64,000 nt of DNA from JAXLWB01 sp046328715 (GCA_046328715.1 JAXLWB010000038.1:39728-103727); one strand, 5' to 3'. Shown: positions 7,303 to 16,476, counted from the stretch's first letter. Translations and numbers: made by a program. The notes: generated by a model not told the origin, from the letters alone.

Positions 7303-10062
7303 ATGCTTCACCGTATTCCCCTACTGTATGGCGCAGTTGGACCGCGCACACTCGCCAAGTTGTCGCTGATGTTATTCTTTGCACTGATTCTACTCTACTG
7401 CTGGACGCTCACAGCCCACGCCGATGATTCTCCTTATCTCGTCAAAGAAATTAACCCCTTCCCCGATTTTACAGAAAGTTCTACGCCCCAGGCGGTCGTG
7501 ACCCTCAGCAATACACTCTATTTTGTCGCCACGGATCCAACTCTCGGACGTGAGTTGTGGAAAAGCGATGGCACGATTACCGGTACGACAATGGTCACTG
7601 ACATCAACCCAACCGGCGACTCGAATCCCTCTAACTTCGTGGCTTTTCACGGTAGGCTCTATTTTGCCGCCGATGATGGCGTACATGATGTCGAGCTTTG
7701 GCAAAGTGATGGCACGGCTGCAGGCACCAAAATGTTGAAGGATCTTCGCCCGAACGGTGGTTCATTCCCAGAGGGGTTTATCATCTTCAACGACTTGCTC
7801 TTTTTTGCAGCCACCGACGGCAACTTTGCTCAAAATGATGGCGGGCATGCTTATGAACTCTGGAAGAGCGATGGTACGGCCGAGGGCACAACACTGGTCA
7901 AAGATATCAATCCCAATGGCAGTTCAAACCCTAGTGCATTGACGGTGTTTCACAATCTGCTCTATTGGGTGGCCGATGATGGCACCCGCAGCGAACTTTG
8001 GCAGAGCGATGGCACGGATGTAGGTACGCAAGCGGTTACGAATTTTAGCGCCGGTTTTGGTGTATTAAATGAATTGGCGATCTTCCAAAATCATCTCTAT
8101 TTTGCTGCCGATGATGGCATCCACGGTGCTGAATTATGGCACAGCGATGGAACAACGGCAGGTACAGCGTTGGTCAAAGATATCTTCAACGGCGCAGAAA
8201 GTTCGTATCCGTTTCAGTTTACCGTCTTTCAGAACGCCATCTATTTTGTTGCCAACGATGGTGTCCACGGTTATGAGATTTGGAAGAGCGACGGTGGTAG
8301 TAATGGCACGCAGCTTCTGCAAGATCTCAACCCTAGTGGAGATGGCATCGACATCTCGAATCCCAATAATACTTTTCAATTTGCCATCTTTAATGATGAG
8401 CTCTACTTTGCGGGCGACAATGGCAGCAGCGGGAATGAGCTTTGGAAGAGCGATGGCATCACCCTTTCCCAAGTGATAGATACGCCGACTTTCAGCGGCT
8501 CCTACCCGAATGAATTGACAGTCTTTCATGGTGCGCTCTATTTTCATGCTGTTTCTGAGCTGTATAGCGACCAACTTTGGAAATTGGATGGTACACCTAC
8601 GGGTACAATCGTGTTGAAGGATACAACTCCCATCCTAGCACCTGCGGTAAATTTCTTATTTCCCTTTCAGGATTTTCTATATTTTGCGGCAAGCGACTCT
8701 CAAAACGGCAATGAGTTGTGGCGCACCGATGGCAGTGAGGCGAACACTGCACTTTTCATTGATATTGGTCATTCGGGTGAAAACGGCATTGGCGATGTCG
8801 ATTCGATTGTCTATAACGACCGCTACTACTTTAGCGCCGATGACGGAGTCCACGGTAGCGAACTCTGGGTCAGCGATGGAACAGTGACCGGAACCGTAAT
8901 GGTGACTGACATCAACCCCGGCAGCGCAAGTTCCTCCCCCGTCTGGTTTACCCTCTTCCAGGATCAGCTCTTCTTCCGGGCGGATGATGGGGTACATGGC
9001 GCTGAGTTGTGGAAAAGTGATGGCACCAGTGCAGGTACGATGCTTGTCAAGGATATTACGGCAAGCGAACAGTTTTATTTGCCTGGCAATTTTACTGTGG
9101 TAAGCGACACGCTCTATCTAGTTGCGGACGACCTAGTGCATGGTGCTGAATTGTGGAAGAGTGATGGTACGAACGCGGGCACCCTGCTGGTTTCAGACAT
9201 CATTTCGGGCAGCGATAGCGGTTTTCCACAAAAGTTGATCGCCTTCAACAATCTGCTCTACTTCTTTGCCAACGATGACACACATGGCAATGAACTCTGG
9301 CGCAGCGATGGCAGCCGTGAAGGCACCATCATGATCAAGGATATCAATCCAGCTACTTCGAATGCGGCATCGACCGATCTGGTGGCGATGAATGGCAATC
9401 TCTATTTTGCCGCTGACGACGGTGTGCATGGCCAGGAGTTGTGGAAGAGTAATGGTACTGCTGAGGGAACGCAGATGGTTGCCGATGTCAACCCCACCAC
9501 GCTTTCCAATCCCTACACGTTTTTAGCAGTTGGCAATCGGCTCTACTTCACTGCGGATGATGGTGTTCATGGTCAGGAACTTTGGCAGAGCGATGGCACT
9601 GCCGCAGGGAGCAGTCTGGTTGCAGACATTGACCCGGTTGATCACTCATACCCGACTGGCCTTATCTCCTTTGCGGACAAACTCTACTTTTCAGCGGCCG
9701 TCAATGGTTCTCGTTCACTTTGGCAGAGCAATGGTACCATCACCGGTACGCAGTTTGTAACGAACGTCAGCCCTGTCACGCCGCAAAATTTTACAGCGAA
9801 TTTTGCAGTGGTCGGTAATATGCTCTACTACTTCGGCTCAGATGGCACGACCCCATTTGCGCTCTACAGCCTGGATGGCAGCACGAATACGATTTTGCGC
9901 CTTGATTCGCCGCAAGCCGCCATTTTTTACAACAATATGAGTAACGTCAAAGTCACCAACGATTATCTTTTCTTCGTAGCTTCAGATGGGAAGATTGGTG
10001 AGGAGTTGTGGGCGTTTAAATTGCCCAAAGAGGAGATTTTCTTGCCATTGTTATTACGATAA
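7303..10062 (+). CDS. Secreted ELWxxDGT-repeat protein
   Basis: A 919-residue exported protein made almost entirely of a repeat of about 50 residues, whose signature reads [N/A/S]ELW[K/Q/R]SDGT[x]AGT. I count about 17 copies, each also carrying 'LYF.A.DG.HG' strands, so a beta-propeller or beta-helix-like fold is likely. The N-terminus has a basic region and a hydrophobic segment (about residues 18-40) ending TAHADDSPY, a signal peptide. The last residues are EEIFLPLLLR; a similar FLPL tag occurs in two other secreted proteins here. Such proteins are common in Chloroflexota and myxobacteria, but their function is not established. The ATG at 7303 follows GGAAAGG. Confidence 0.85.
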   Translation: MLHRIPLLYGAVGPRTLAKLSLMLFFALILLYCWTLTAHADDSPYLVKEINPFPDFTESSTPQAVVTLSNTLYFVATDPTLGRELWKSDGTITGTTMVTDINPTGDSNPSNFVAFHGRLYFAADDGVHDVELWQSDGTAAGTKMLKDLRPNGGSFPEGFIIFNDLLFFAATDGNFAQNDGGHAYELWKSDGTAEGTTLVKDINPNGSSNPSALTVFHNLLYWVADDGTRSELWQSDGTDVGTQAVTNFSAGFGVLNELAIFQNHLYFAADDGIHGAELWHSDGTTAGTALVKDIFNGAESSYPFQFTVFQNAIYFVANDGVHGYEIWKSDGGSNGTQLLQDLNPSGDGIDISNPNNTFQFAIFNDELYFAGDNGSSGNELWKSDGITLSQVIDTPTFSGSYPNELTVFHGALYFHAVSELYSDQLWKLDGTPTGTIVLKDTTPILAPAVNFLFPFQDFLYFAASDSQNGNELWRTDGSEANTALFIDIGHSGENGIGDVDSIVYNDRYYFSADDGVHGSELWVSDGTVTGTVMVTDINPGSASSSPVWFTLFQDQLFFRADDGVHGAELWKSDGTSAGTMLVKDITASEQFYLPGNFTVVSDTLYLVADDLVHGAELWKSDGTNAGTLLVSDIISGSDSGFPQKLIAFNNLLYFFANDDTHGNELWRSDGSREGTIMIKDINPATSNAASTDLVAMNGNLYFAADDGVHGQELWKSNGTAEGTQMVADVNPTTLSNPYTFLAVGNRLYFTADDGVHGQELWQSDGTAAGSSLVADIDPVDHSYPTGLISFADKLYFSAAVNGSRSLWQSNGTITGTQFVTNVSPVTPQNFTANFAVVGNMLYYFGSDGTTPFALYSLDGSTNTILRLDSPQAAIFYNNMSNVKVTNDYLFFVASDGKIGEELWAFKLPKEEIFLPLLLR

Positions 10063-10064
10063 CA

Positions 10065-10135
10065 GGTAGTGAGACAGTGGGACAGTAGATCAGTGGACAG
10101 TTTACTGACGCACTGTCCTACTGTTTTACTAACCG
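10065..10135. repeat. Intergenic palindrome, CAGT-word family (copy 2)
   Basis: Imperfect inverted repeat with arms made of GTGAGACAGTGGGACAGTAG-like and CTGTCCTACTGTTTTACTA-like runs. It sits between two convergent genes (stops at 10062 and 10143), a fitting place for a two-way terminator. Confidence 0.7.
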
Positions 10136-10142
10136 ACTATCA

Positions 10143-11213
10143 CTAGACTGGCAATTCAAGCGCAAAGGTGCTGCCGCGACCCAGGCCAGGGCTGTTGGCG
10201 GTGACGTTGCCGCCATTGGCTTCGACGATGGCTTTGACAATCGCCAGACCTAGACCGCTGCCACCACTTTCGCGACTGCGCGAAGGGTCGGTGCGGTAGA
10301 AGCGCTCGAAGACGTGGGGCAGATGTTCGGCAGCGATGCCTTCGCCGTTGTCGTTGACAGCCAGTCGTACCCGGTTGCCGACGGTGCGGGCTGAGAGCAA
10401 AATGCGCCCTTGCTCCGCTGTATGACGCAGCGCGTTGGCTAGCAGATTGTGCAACACCTGGCGAATGCGTGAACGGTCAGCGGTTACCAGCGGCAGATTT
10501 GGCTCCAGTTCGCTCAGCAATGAAATCTGTTTCTCCTCGGCCAGCGGCTCAAAGACGGCAATGGTCTCCTGAATCAACTGGGTCAAGTCGAATTCTTTCT
10601 TCTCTAGCGGCAGTTGGTAGGCCTCGGCTAGGGTTAATTCGCGCAGTTCGTTGACCAACTGGATCAAGTGGCGAGTCTGCTCGTAGAGATTAGCGATCTG
10701 TTCGTCATCCAACTCGTAGACGTGATCGAGCGCAGCACGCAGGTTGCCTTCGAGCACAGTCAGCGGGGTACGCAACTCGTGCGAGACATCGGCCATCAGG
10801 TTGTTGCGTATTTCAGCAGCACGTTGCAGATCGGTCGCCATCGTGTTGAGCGATTGGGCCAGGTCGTCCAACTCTCGGCTGCCACTTTTTATTGTAACGC
10901 GCGCACTCAGGTCGCCAGCGCCAATGCTTTGTGCTGTTTTCGCCATTTTTGTAATTGGCGAAGCAAGCAGGCGACTGGCAGCTACGCCGCCAACAATCCC
11001 CACCACTCCGGCGGTGAGAATTCCACCCAGCAGTCGCTGTGGAATATCGCGCAATGGAATTAAGATCCGTTGCTCAATCACGGGCCGATCGTGATGATCA
11101 TCTTTCCTGGGTGGGTCGGGCCGAAAGATCAGAAAACTAAAGAGCGGCAAGATGGTAATGACAAAGATCAAACTGCTCATAACAACGCTCAGCCGCACCC
11201 ACAGACGGTTCAT
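10143..11213 (-). CDS. Sensor histidine kinase (HAMP, HisKA, HATPase)
   Basis: A 356-residue inner-membrane kinase from the ATG at 11213 (MNRLWVRLSV). It has a first membrane segment at about residues 8-28, a short external loop of about 35 residues rich in D/H/R, and a second segment near 65-85. HAMP follows ('ASPITKMAKTAQSIGAGDLSARV'), then HisKA with phospho-acceptor His in 'ADVSHELRTPL'. The HATPase has N-box 'VLHNLLANALRH', G1 'VNDNGEGI', F-box 'FERFYR' and G2 'GGSGLGLAIV'. The start overlaps the stop of the response regulator gene by ATGA, so they are translationally coupled. The short external loop suggests sensing in or near the membrane. Confidence 0.9.
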   Translation of the reverse strand: MNRLWVRLSVVMSSLIFVITILPLFSFLIFRPDPPRKDDHHDRPVIEQRILIPLRDIPQRLLGGILTAGVVGIVGGVAASRLLASPITKMAKTAQSIGAGDLSARVTIKSGSRELDDLAQSLNTMATDLQRAAEIRNNLMADVSHELRTPLTVLEGNLRAALDHVYELDDEQIANLYEQTRHLIQLVNELRELTLAEAYQLPLEKKEFDLTQLIQETIAVFEPLAEEKQISLLSELEPNLPLVTADRSRIRQVLHNLLANALRHTAEQGRILLSARTVGNRVRLAVNDNGEGIAAEHLPHVFERFYRTDPSRSRESGGSGLGLAIVKAIVEANGGNVTANSPGLGRGSTFALELPV

Positions 11214-11914
11214 GCGCCCCCTTTGGCCAGACGATAGCCGATGCCATAAACGGTTTGGATATAGATTGGCGCACTTGGGTCTGGCTCGACTTTTTTGCGC
11301 AAATTGCTCATGTGGGTATCGAGCGTGCGCCCCATGCCTTCGTAGGCATAGCCCATACACTTTTCGAGCAATTCGTCGCGGGTAAAGGTGTGACCAGGAT
11401 TCGCCATCAAAATGTGCAGCAAGGTAAATTCGGTGCGGGTCAGATCGATGCTCTTGTCGTCAATTGTCAAGATGCGCTGATCTACATCCAAGGTCAGACT
11501 GCCGATGCGTAGTAGCTGCGGCGTTGTGTTTTGGGCGAATTGAGCACGCCGTAGCAGGGCTCGAATGCGGGCCACAATTTCACGGGCATTAAAGGGCTTG
11601 GTGATGTAATCATCCGCACCCAACTCCAGCCCGATAATTTTGTCGGTGTCTTCGACGCGGGCCGTCAGCATGATGATCGGCATGGCACCCATGCTGGCGT
11701 CGCTGCGAATTAACCGTGTAATCTCCCAGCCATCACGATCCGGCAGCATGAGGTCGAGCACGAGCAAGTCTGGTTTTTCTCGGCGCAACGTGTGCAAGGC
11801 AGTTTCGCCGTCGTAGGCACTGTACACCTCATAGCCTGCCTGCTCCAGGTAGCTACGCACTACTTTGACAATTGCTTTATCGTCATCGACGACCAAAATT
11901 CGTTGTTTGCTCAT
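11210..11914 (-). CDS. OmpR/PhoB-family response regulator
   Basis: A 234-residue regulator from MSKQRILVVDDD, first gene of the pair. The receiver domain carries acidic pocket DDD, phospho-Asp in 'LLVLDLMLPDRDGWE', Thr in 'MLTARVED' and Lys in 'DDYITKPFN'. The winged-helix DNA-binding domain ('LTRTEFTLLHILMANPGHTFTRDELL', 'TLDTHMSNLRKKVEPD', 'YIQTVYGIGYRL') ends the protein. Start choice: the ATG at 11914 begins the conserved domain; in-frame codons up to 11947 would add a short non-conserved tail. It is transcribed away from a palindromic gap at 11951-12060. Confidence 0.9.
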   Translation of the reverse strand: MSKQRILVVDDDKAIVKVVRSYLEQAGYEVYSAYDGETALHTLRREKPDLLVLDLMLPDRDGWEITRLIRSDASMGAMPIIMLTARVEDTDKIIGLELGADDYITKPFNAREIVARIRALLRRAQFAQNTTPQLLRIGSLTLDVDQRILTIDDKSIDLTRTEFTLLHILMANPGHTFTRDELLEKCMGYAYEGMGRTLDTHMSNLRKKVEPDPSAPIYIQTVYGIGYRLAKGGA

Positions 11915-11950
11915 AGTTGCCATTATCGCTTGACTCGGTTGAAGCATAAA

Positions 11951-12019
11951 ATCTCCTAATCTCTTAATCTCCTAATCTCAAATAGAACTTGTACTTGTGA
12001 GATTAGGAGATTAGGAGAT
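11951..12019. repeat. Intergenic palindrome, GATTAGGA-word family
   Basis: The left arm has three units of ATCTCCTAAT/ATCTCTTAAT at 9-10 bp spacing; the right arm has two units of GATTAGGAGA. About 22 bp pair with one mismatch. It lies upstream of the response regulator gene, so if transcribed it is a leader structure or the end of an opposing transcript. Confidence 0.75.
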
Positions 12020-12060
12020 GTGTAATTGAGTAATTACCCAATTACACAATTACCAGTTAC
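12020..12060. repeat. Small palindrome of reiterated TAATTAC words
   Basis: Directly after the GATTAGGA palindrome comes a run of GTAATTGAGTAATTAC followed by CCAATTACACAATTACC. It has the same construction from a short word and abuts MITE B copy 3. A similar one is at 52881-52919. Confidence 0.65.
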
Positions 12061-12200
12061 TAATAGACAAAGCAGATAGACATTGCATGATTACGTGGCG
12101 TAGGGGCACACCCTTGCGGTTGCCCGTGCGTTGGTACAAGCAGGGCATCGGCAAGCGAATGCCCCTACAAATATGCAACTTTCAAATGCTTTGTCTATTA
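12061..12200. mobile_element. MITE family B, copy 3
   Basis: Full-length 140-bp copy from TAATAGACAAAGCAGA to TGCTTTGTCTATTA, in the opposite orientation to copies 1 and 2 (GTAGGGGCACACCCTTGCGG comes first). Its right terminal repeat provides the TAA stop (12198-12200, reverse strand) of the SHOCT gene. Confidence 0.88.
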
Positions 12201-12572
12201 GCTGTTGGCCGGTGCCTCGGTCACCGGAATTGGTGTGCCTTCGCCACTCAGAACGCCACGCATGGTCTCATATTCTTCTTTGCTGATTTCGCCCTTGGCA
12301 TAGCGCATCTGCACAACGTCTAGGGGTGACTGGGCACTGGTGGCTGGGGTACTAATGCCTTGTTTGACGGAAGCCATTGCATTGCCGAACCAACCTTTGA
12401 TCCTGGACCAATTGTTGACGACCCAGAGCACGACTAGAACGATTACAACGGTTGACACTACGCTGCCTAGACCGCCGAAAAGGAACATTCCGTGACCGCC
12501 GCCGTGCATCATTGCGCCAGGGGCACCGCCAGCCATTCGCCCATCGAGTAAAGTTGTCGCTTGATTTAACAT
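12198..12572 (-). CDS. Small membrane protein with SHOCT domain
   Basis: A 124-residue protein from MLNQATTLLDG, with AAGGAG 8 bases upstream. Residues ~15-30 are rich in G, M and H (GGAPGAMMHGGGHGM). One hydrophobic segment (about 30-52, FLFGGLGSVVSTVVIVLVVLWVV) follows. The C-terminal SHOCT motif reads 'VVQMRYAKGEISKEEYETM'. SHOCT is a short oligomerisation or tethering domain found at the ends of membrane proteins; no enzymatic role is expected. The His/Met-rich stretch could bind metal, but that is a guess. The stop codon lies inside the MITE terminus, so the natural C-terminus may have been changed by the insertion. Confidence 0.75.
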   Translation of the reverse strand: MLNQATTLLDGRMAGGAPGAMMHGGGHGMFLFGGLGSVVSTVVIVLVVLWVVNNWSRIKGWFGNAMASVKQGISTPATSAQSPLDVVQMRYAKGEISKEEYETMRGVLSGEGTPIPVTEAPANS

Positions 12573-12802
12573 GGTTTTCTCCTTGAAAGGTAATGATTTT
12601 ACTGATTTCGTGTTTCTTTGTTCTGTACGCACTACATCGGTACTGCCCTAATTTTAGCTTTCAAACCTCAAGGAATTGTCAAGGCATTCTGGAGGTTTTG
12701 TGAACTGGTGTGGGTGGCAGGTGGCAGAGTACAGGGCTGATACATCATCCCATAGTGGAAAACTGCTTGTTCCTTGTGTACGTGTTTAATCGTTAGGCAT
12801 AC

Positions 12803-12942
12803 TAATAGACAAAGCAGATTAGACATTGCACGATTGCGATGCGTAGGGGCATACCCTTGCGGTTGCCCACTCGGTGATGCAAGCAGGGCACCGGCAAGCG
12901 GATGCCCCTACAATGGTCCGTCTTTGATTTGCTTTGTCTATA
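12803..12942. mobile_element. MITE family B, copy 4
   Basis: Copy of about 140 bp starting TAATAGACAAAGCAGATT and ending GCTTTGTCTATA, same orientation as copy 3, in the gap between the SHOCT gene and the MsrQ-like gene. The 170 bp between the SHOCT gene start and this element show no other feature I can name. Confidence 0.85.
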
Positions 12943-12978
12943 GGAGATTGAATAGGAACAGAAGGAACATGGAAAGAA

Positions 12979-13021
12979 CAAAACGAGGTGGCAGGTCTTG
13001 AAAACCTACTACCTCGTTTTG
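12979..13021. terminator. Probable intrinsic terminator (two-way)
   Basis: CAAAACGAGGT at 12979-12989 pairs with ACCTCGTTTTG at 13011-13021, extended by AGGT/ACCT inside. A-rich and T-rich flanks make it symmetrical. It lies 27 bp past the stop of the MsrQ-like gene on the reverse strand. Confidence 0.7.
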
Positions 13022-13047
13022 TTGTCTATGTTGAACTCCCGTTCATC

Positions 13048-13683
13048 TTACTGGGCCAGAGCGGAAGGTTGTAGCGCTGTCCGTGGCTGCGGGATGGCCG
13101 ACGGGATTCGCTTGCCCGGTTGATGGCGGCTGGTGAACCACTGTTTGATCGCCGGGATACGCACGACCAGTGCTAGTACGATCAAGCCTGCCAGTAGAAC
13201 GTTGCCCGCCATGACTGTGTGAATAGCGGCTGTGATGCCAGCGAGATAGACAGTCTTGTGCAGCGGTTTCCACCATTTACCTAAGGTGCGCATCCACCAT
13301 TGGGTCGATGTGATGGCCAGCGGCAACATGATCAGCAGTGGAATCAAACCGATAATCACAAAGAAATCCGAGAACGCCGCCAAAATTGTGCCCTGTTGGA
13401 TGGCGAAGAAGAGCAGGTGCGCTACCGCAAAGGCAAATGCCCACAACCCAGTTGATTTCTTGAGCGGTAACCCGCCGCGCCAGTTAAAGACAATGTGCAG
13501 CGGTGTCATCGCCAGGGAAAGTAATAAGAAGATGATTGCAAAGTTGCCTGTGCTTCCTACCAGATGATGCAACGCCTGTCCTGCGAAATTCTCACTTGCA
13601 GCCTGCCATAAAAATGAACCAAAGAGTCCTGCTGCCACACTGTTGATGATTGTCCAGAGCCAATTGTGTTTTAACCAATTCAT
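13048..13683 (-). CDS. Ferric reductase-like haem membrane protein (MsrQ-like)
   Basis: A 211-residue integral membrane protein from MNWLKHNW, with AAGGAGG 7 bases upstream. Hydrophobic segments fall at roughly 9-28, 45-62, 80-100, 110-130 and 155-175. Histidines suited to haem lie in 'ALHHLVGSTGNF', 'AVAHLLFFA', 'PLHKTVYLAG' and 'AIHTVMAG', with 'GLPLKKSTGLWAF' between. This matches the ferric reductase-like transmembrane family that includes MsrQ, the haem partner of methionine sulfoxide reductase MsrP. No msrP is nearby, so the electron acceptor is unknown. The C-terminal ~35 residues are basic and proline-rich. Confidence 0.78.
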   Translation of the reverse strand: MNWLKHNWLWTIINSVAAGLFGSFLWQAASENFAGQALHHLVGSTGNFAIIFLLLSLAMTPLHIVFNWRGGLPLKKSTGLWAFAFAVAHLLFFAIQQGTILAAFSDFFVIIGLIPLLIMLPLAITSTQWWMRTLGKWWKPLHKTVYLAGITAAIHTVMAGNVLLAGLIVLALVVRIPAIKQWFTSRHQPGKRIPSAIPQPRTALQPSALAQ

Positions 13684-13857
13684 ACGATCCTCCTTGTATA
13701 GTAAGGGAAGTGTGTTCTTGACTTGTCCTTCCCCGTTTGTTTTGTTTCGTTTCGAGCTTTGCTTTTGTTTGCTCGCTTGTTTATCAGTATGGCGGGCAAT
13801 TCTCAAGCAATTGTGAAGATGTTTTCAGGAGAAACTAGAGGTTTGCGGTCGGCGGGA

Positions 13858-13912
13858 GACAGCCCCTCTCTATCTCTCCCCAAACGGGAGAGGACTGTCA
13901 AGGGGCAAATAG
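13858..13912. repeat. Dispersed CCCTCTCT...GGGAGAGG hairpin
   Basis: CCCCTCTCTATCTCTCCCC faces GGGAGAGGACTGTCAAGGGG. A close relative occurs at 42398-42460, and the block at 17305-17440 has similar arms. It lies in the gap between divergent genes at 13683 and 14008, so it is not obviously a terminator. The rest of this gap shows only a possible -10 TATAGAAT near 13983. Confidence 0.6.
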
Positions 13913-14007
13913 GCTGGCTTCTGCTTTCGTGGGGAGGTTTTGGGAATAGGTAAGCTGGGTTAGCCGTTCTCAGGCGTTCTGTTATAGAATAGGTGCCGAG
14001 GAAAATT

Positions 14008-14262
14008 ATGGCAAAGCTAAAACTAGACCTGCACGATATCTATAACAAAGGCTATAAAATCGAGGCGGAACTTAACCGCGTCATACGGGAAGCCGTGGAA
14101 AATCGGATTGAACTGGTGGAGATTATTCCTGGCAAGGGCAGCGGTCAACTGAAAAAGAGTGTGTTACGCTTCTTGAATGATCCTAAGATCAAGGCTCTCT
14201 ATCATCGGGTGGAGAAGGATGATAAGAACTTTGGGCGGATTTTTGTTCATTTTCGGCACTAA
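14008..14262 (+). CDS. Small Smr-domain protein
   Basis: An 84-residue stand-alone Smr domain, the domain at the end of MutS2. Visible signatures are 'LKLDLHDI' (LDLHG-type motif), 'VEIIPGKGSGQLKKSVLRFL' (usual HGxGxG loop, here PGKGSG) and 'GRIFVHF' at the end. Smr domains bind or nick structured DNA or RNA. The HGKG His is replaced by P, so nuclease activity is uncertain. ATG at 14008 is preferred over the GTG at 13993, since GAGGA lies just before it. Confidence 0.82.
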   Translation: MAKLKLDLHDIYNKGYKIEAELNRVIREAVENRIELVEIIPGKGSGQLKKSVLRFLNDPKIKALYHRVEKDDKNFGRIFVHFRH

Positions 14263-14350
14263 ACGTGGTTTGGGATAACTTACCACCATCGCCGTGGGGA
14301 TCGGCACGACTACCCAGGGCGATGCCTGTGGGTTGTGTTAGGGGAGCCCG

Positions 14351-15427
14351 TTGGGCGAAATACCGCTTTTTACTATGACACCCGTCACTGCGACCGAACT
14401 CACGGCGATCCTGCGTGAGAACGGTCATCTACAGAATGCCGAAGTTACCCAGATCGAAATCGGCAAGCGTTTTTCGGCGGCGGCAGATGAGGTTTGCCGC
14501 CTACATCTTCACTATACACAGCCGGTATCAGAGTCAGCTCCACAGACTGTCATCTGCAAGCGATATGGCGCACGCTGGTTTATCACGCAAGGGCTGCCTG
14601 AACTTTATTTTTATCGAACGCTTGCTCCTCGGATGCCGGAGATCCCAATAGTCACCTTTTACGGTAGCAAAGAGGACGCCAACGAACCGAGCCTGATCGT
14701 GTTGTTGGAAGATTTGGCGGTGAAGTATGCTATCGCTCAATTGCCGCTAGGCCAGCAGCGATTGGAACTGGTCACCGACACGTTGGTGAACTTGCACGCC
14801 ACCTGGTGGGAAGCTCCAAGCTTGAACGTACCACGGCTTCTGATGCCCGACACGAGCGTCTGCCGCATGCCGCAGGCACTTGACCCAGATACAGTAATGG
14901 CGAATGCAAAATTCGCCATTACGGCAACTGAACATTTTCAACAAGCGCATGCTCACGAACTGACATCAGCTGAAAACAATCTGCTGACCAAACTTAGATG
15001 GCAGTGGGGGACGCTCTTTGCGCAGCGGGTGAAAAGCGGCGGAGCCATCACGTTAATTCATGGCGACTTTCATCTGCTCGGAAACGTCTTCTTTGCCAGA
15101 GATCCGGCGATGCAACCGCCACTCAAAATCCTCGATTGGGCGCAGAGCAAGCGCGGGCTGGGAGTCCATGATCTAATGTATATGCTGCTGGCTGTTGATT
15201 CAGAGCGGCGCGTTGATCGTGACCTCACATTGATCCGACGATACCATACAGGACTGTTACAGAGAGGCATCACTAATTACAAATGGAAACAGTGTTTGTG
15301 GGATTATCAATTTTCGCAGTTGACCAACCTCTTCCAAGCGGTCTTCCAGGATAGTCTGCGCTGGTTGCGTAAGACGATGGACGTGATCGAGGCATGGCAG
15401 AGCGCATCACTCTTGGATGATGAGTAA
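14351..15427 (+). CDS. Phosphotransferase of the aminoglycoside/choline kinase fold
   Basis: A protein of about 358 residues with kinase-like catalytic signatures: 'LIVLLEDLAVKYAI' (hinge region), 'LIHGDFHLLGNVFFA' (catalytic loop with base Asp and Asn) and 'LKILDWAQSKRGLGVHDLMYML' (metal-binding Asp). These place it in the APH/choline-kinase superfamily, close to DUF1679/ecdysteroid-kinase-like members. The small molecule it phosphorylates cannot be read from the sequence. Start: a TTG at 14351 has AGGGGAG 4 bases upstream, while the ATG at 14375 lacks a clear binding site, so the TTG is kept. The gap 14263-14350 shows nothing. Confidence 0.8.
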   Translation: MGEIPLFTMTPVTATELTAILRENGHLQNAEVTQIEIGKRFSAAADEVCRLHLHYTQPVSESAPQTVICKRYGARWFITQGLPELYFYRTLAPRMPEIPIVTFYGSKEDANEPSLIVLLEDLAVKYAIAQLPLGQQRLELVTDTLVNLHATWWEAPSLNVPRLLMPDTSVCRMPQALDPDTVMANAKFAITATEHFQQAHAHELTSAENNLLTKLRWQWGTLFAQRVKSGGAITLIHGDFHLLGNVFFARDPAMQPPLKILDWAQSKRGLGVHDLMYMLLAVDSERRVDRDLTLIRRYHTGLLQRGITNYKWKQCLWDYQFSQLTNLFQAVFQDSLRWLRKTMDVIEAWQSASLLDDE

Positions 15428-15431
15428 CCAT

Positions 15432-15472
15432 TCACGAATCACGGATCAAGATTTTTGATCCGTGATTCGTGA
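15432..15472. terminator. Perfect 18-bp palindrome between convergent genes
   Basis: TCACGAATCACGGATCAA at 15432-15449 pairs exactly with 15455-15472, with a 5-base loop. The arms repeat the word TGAT(C/T)CG, with one more copy to 15480. It begins 4 bp after the phosphotransferase stop, so it probably ends transcription from both sides. Confidence 0.75.
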
Positions 15473-15496
15473 TCCGTGACCCAAAAGCACAAATGA

Positions 15497-16474
15497 CTAT
15501 ACGACGGTCAGCTCCCACAGGCCATTTTTCTCCTGTATGGCAACTCGTCCTTCGGCGACCAGTAGATCGACATAGCCCAACGCCATCCATAGCCCCGCCA
15601 TGCCCATCACAGTAGCAGGTGCACCATACATGCGTTGAAAGAGCTGCGCTACCGTAGTCGCACCGTTTTTGATATGCTGTAGGCATTCCTCTTTACGCTG
15701 ATGGATGCGCTTGATTTGGGCCTCGACCACGTTACGATGCGCCGTAAAAGGCGAACCATGCCCTGGGTAAACAGTCTCGACATCCAATGTGGCTATTTTT
15801 CGCATAGAGGCGAGCATCTCTGGCAACGATGGCTGGCGAGGTTGGCCGAGTGGTGGTGTCTCAACCACGGGTGTAGCGGTTGGGATCAGCAGCGCATCGG
15901 AGGCGATCAGTTGTTTGCTCTCTGGCTGGTGAAAGACCACAATCGTTGCATCATGACCGGGCGTGTGGGTAACCTGCCAGGTGGCACCACCTAGCTCAAG
16001 CACCGCATCTTTGGCAAATGATTTGATGCGTTTTTCGGGAATGGGCTCCCAATTGCGTATAGCAAAATTCATCCACTGCATAAATCCTGCCTGGCCTTCT
16101 TGAGAAATTCCTAGCCCGGGCAAGAGGAGATCGCGATGGTAATCAAGGCGTTGCTGGTAAACGGTTGGAAAGTCGTAGAGCCATTCTACGCCTGTCTCAC
16201 ACATCCAGACTTCGGCCTGGCCGGCACTGGCGATCTTTGCGGCTAGGCCATAGTGGTCGACATGGGGATGGGTGACGATGACAGCATCGAGGTCGCTAGC
16301 CTGTAATCCCTGCTGGGCTAACCCCTCTTGCAGTGCGTTCCAACATTCTGCCGAGTTGTAGCCAGCATCGATCAACACTGGTTTGGGTTCACGGATCAGA
16401 TAGACGTTGACAGTGCTTCCCGGAACAAACGGGAGTTCAATACGTTGGGGTAAAGAGAGTTGATTGAGAGGCAT
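15497..16474 (-). CDS. MBL-fold metallo-hydrolase
   Basis: A 325-residue metallo-beta-lactamase-fold hydrolase. Metal ligands are seen in 'VIVTHPHVDHYG' (HxHxDH), 'VTHTPGHDATIVVF', 'LIASDALL' and 'VYPGHGSPF'. The last ~80 residues ('RKEECLQHIKNGATTVAQLFQRMY...GYVDLLVAEGRV') look like the winged-helix tail of the LACTB2/glyoxalase II-like subgroup. The substrate is unknown. The gene starts 2 bases after the stop of the TSUP transporter, so the two are one operon and may act on the same compound. Confidence 0.85.
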   Translation of the reverse strand: MPLNQLSLPQRIELPFVPGSTVNVYLIREPKPVLIDAGYNSAECWNALQEGLAQQGLQASDLDAVIVTHPHVDHYGLAAKIASAGQAEVWMCETGVEWLYDFPTVYQQRLDYHRDLLLPGLGISQEGQAGFMQWMNFAIRNWEPIPEKRIKSFAKDAVLELGGATWQVTHTPGHDATIVVFHQPESKQLIASDALLIPTATPVVETPPLGQPRQPSLPEMLASMRKIATLDVETVYPGHGSPFTAHRNVVEAQIKRIHQRKEECLQHIKNGATTVAQLFQRMYGAPATVMGMAGLWMALGYVDLLVAEGRVAIQEKNGLWELTVV

Positions 16475-16476
16475 AG

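Noticed and set aside
13983..13990. TATAGAAT as a promoter of the Smr gene
   Set aside because: The position would give a leader of about 10 bases and no -35 is visible; support is too weak to list as a feature.
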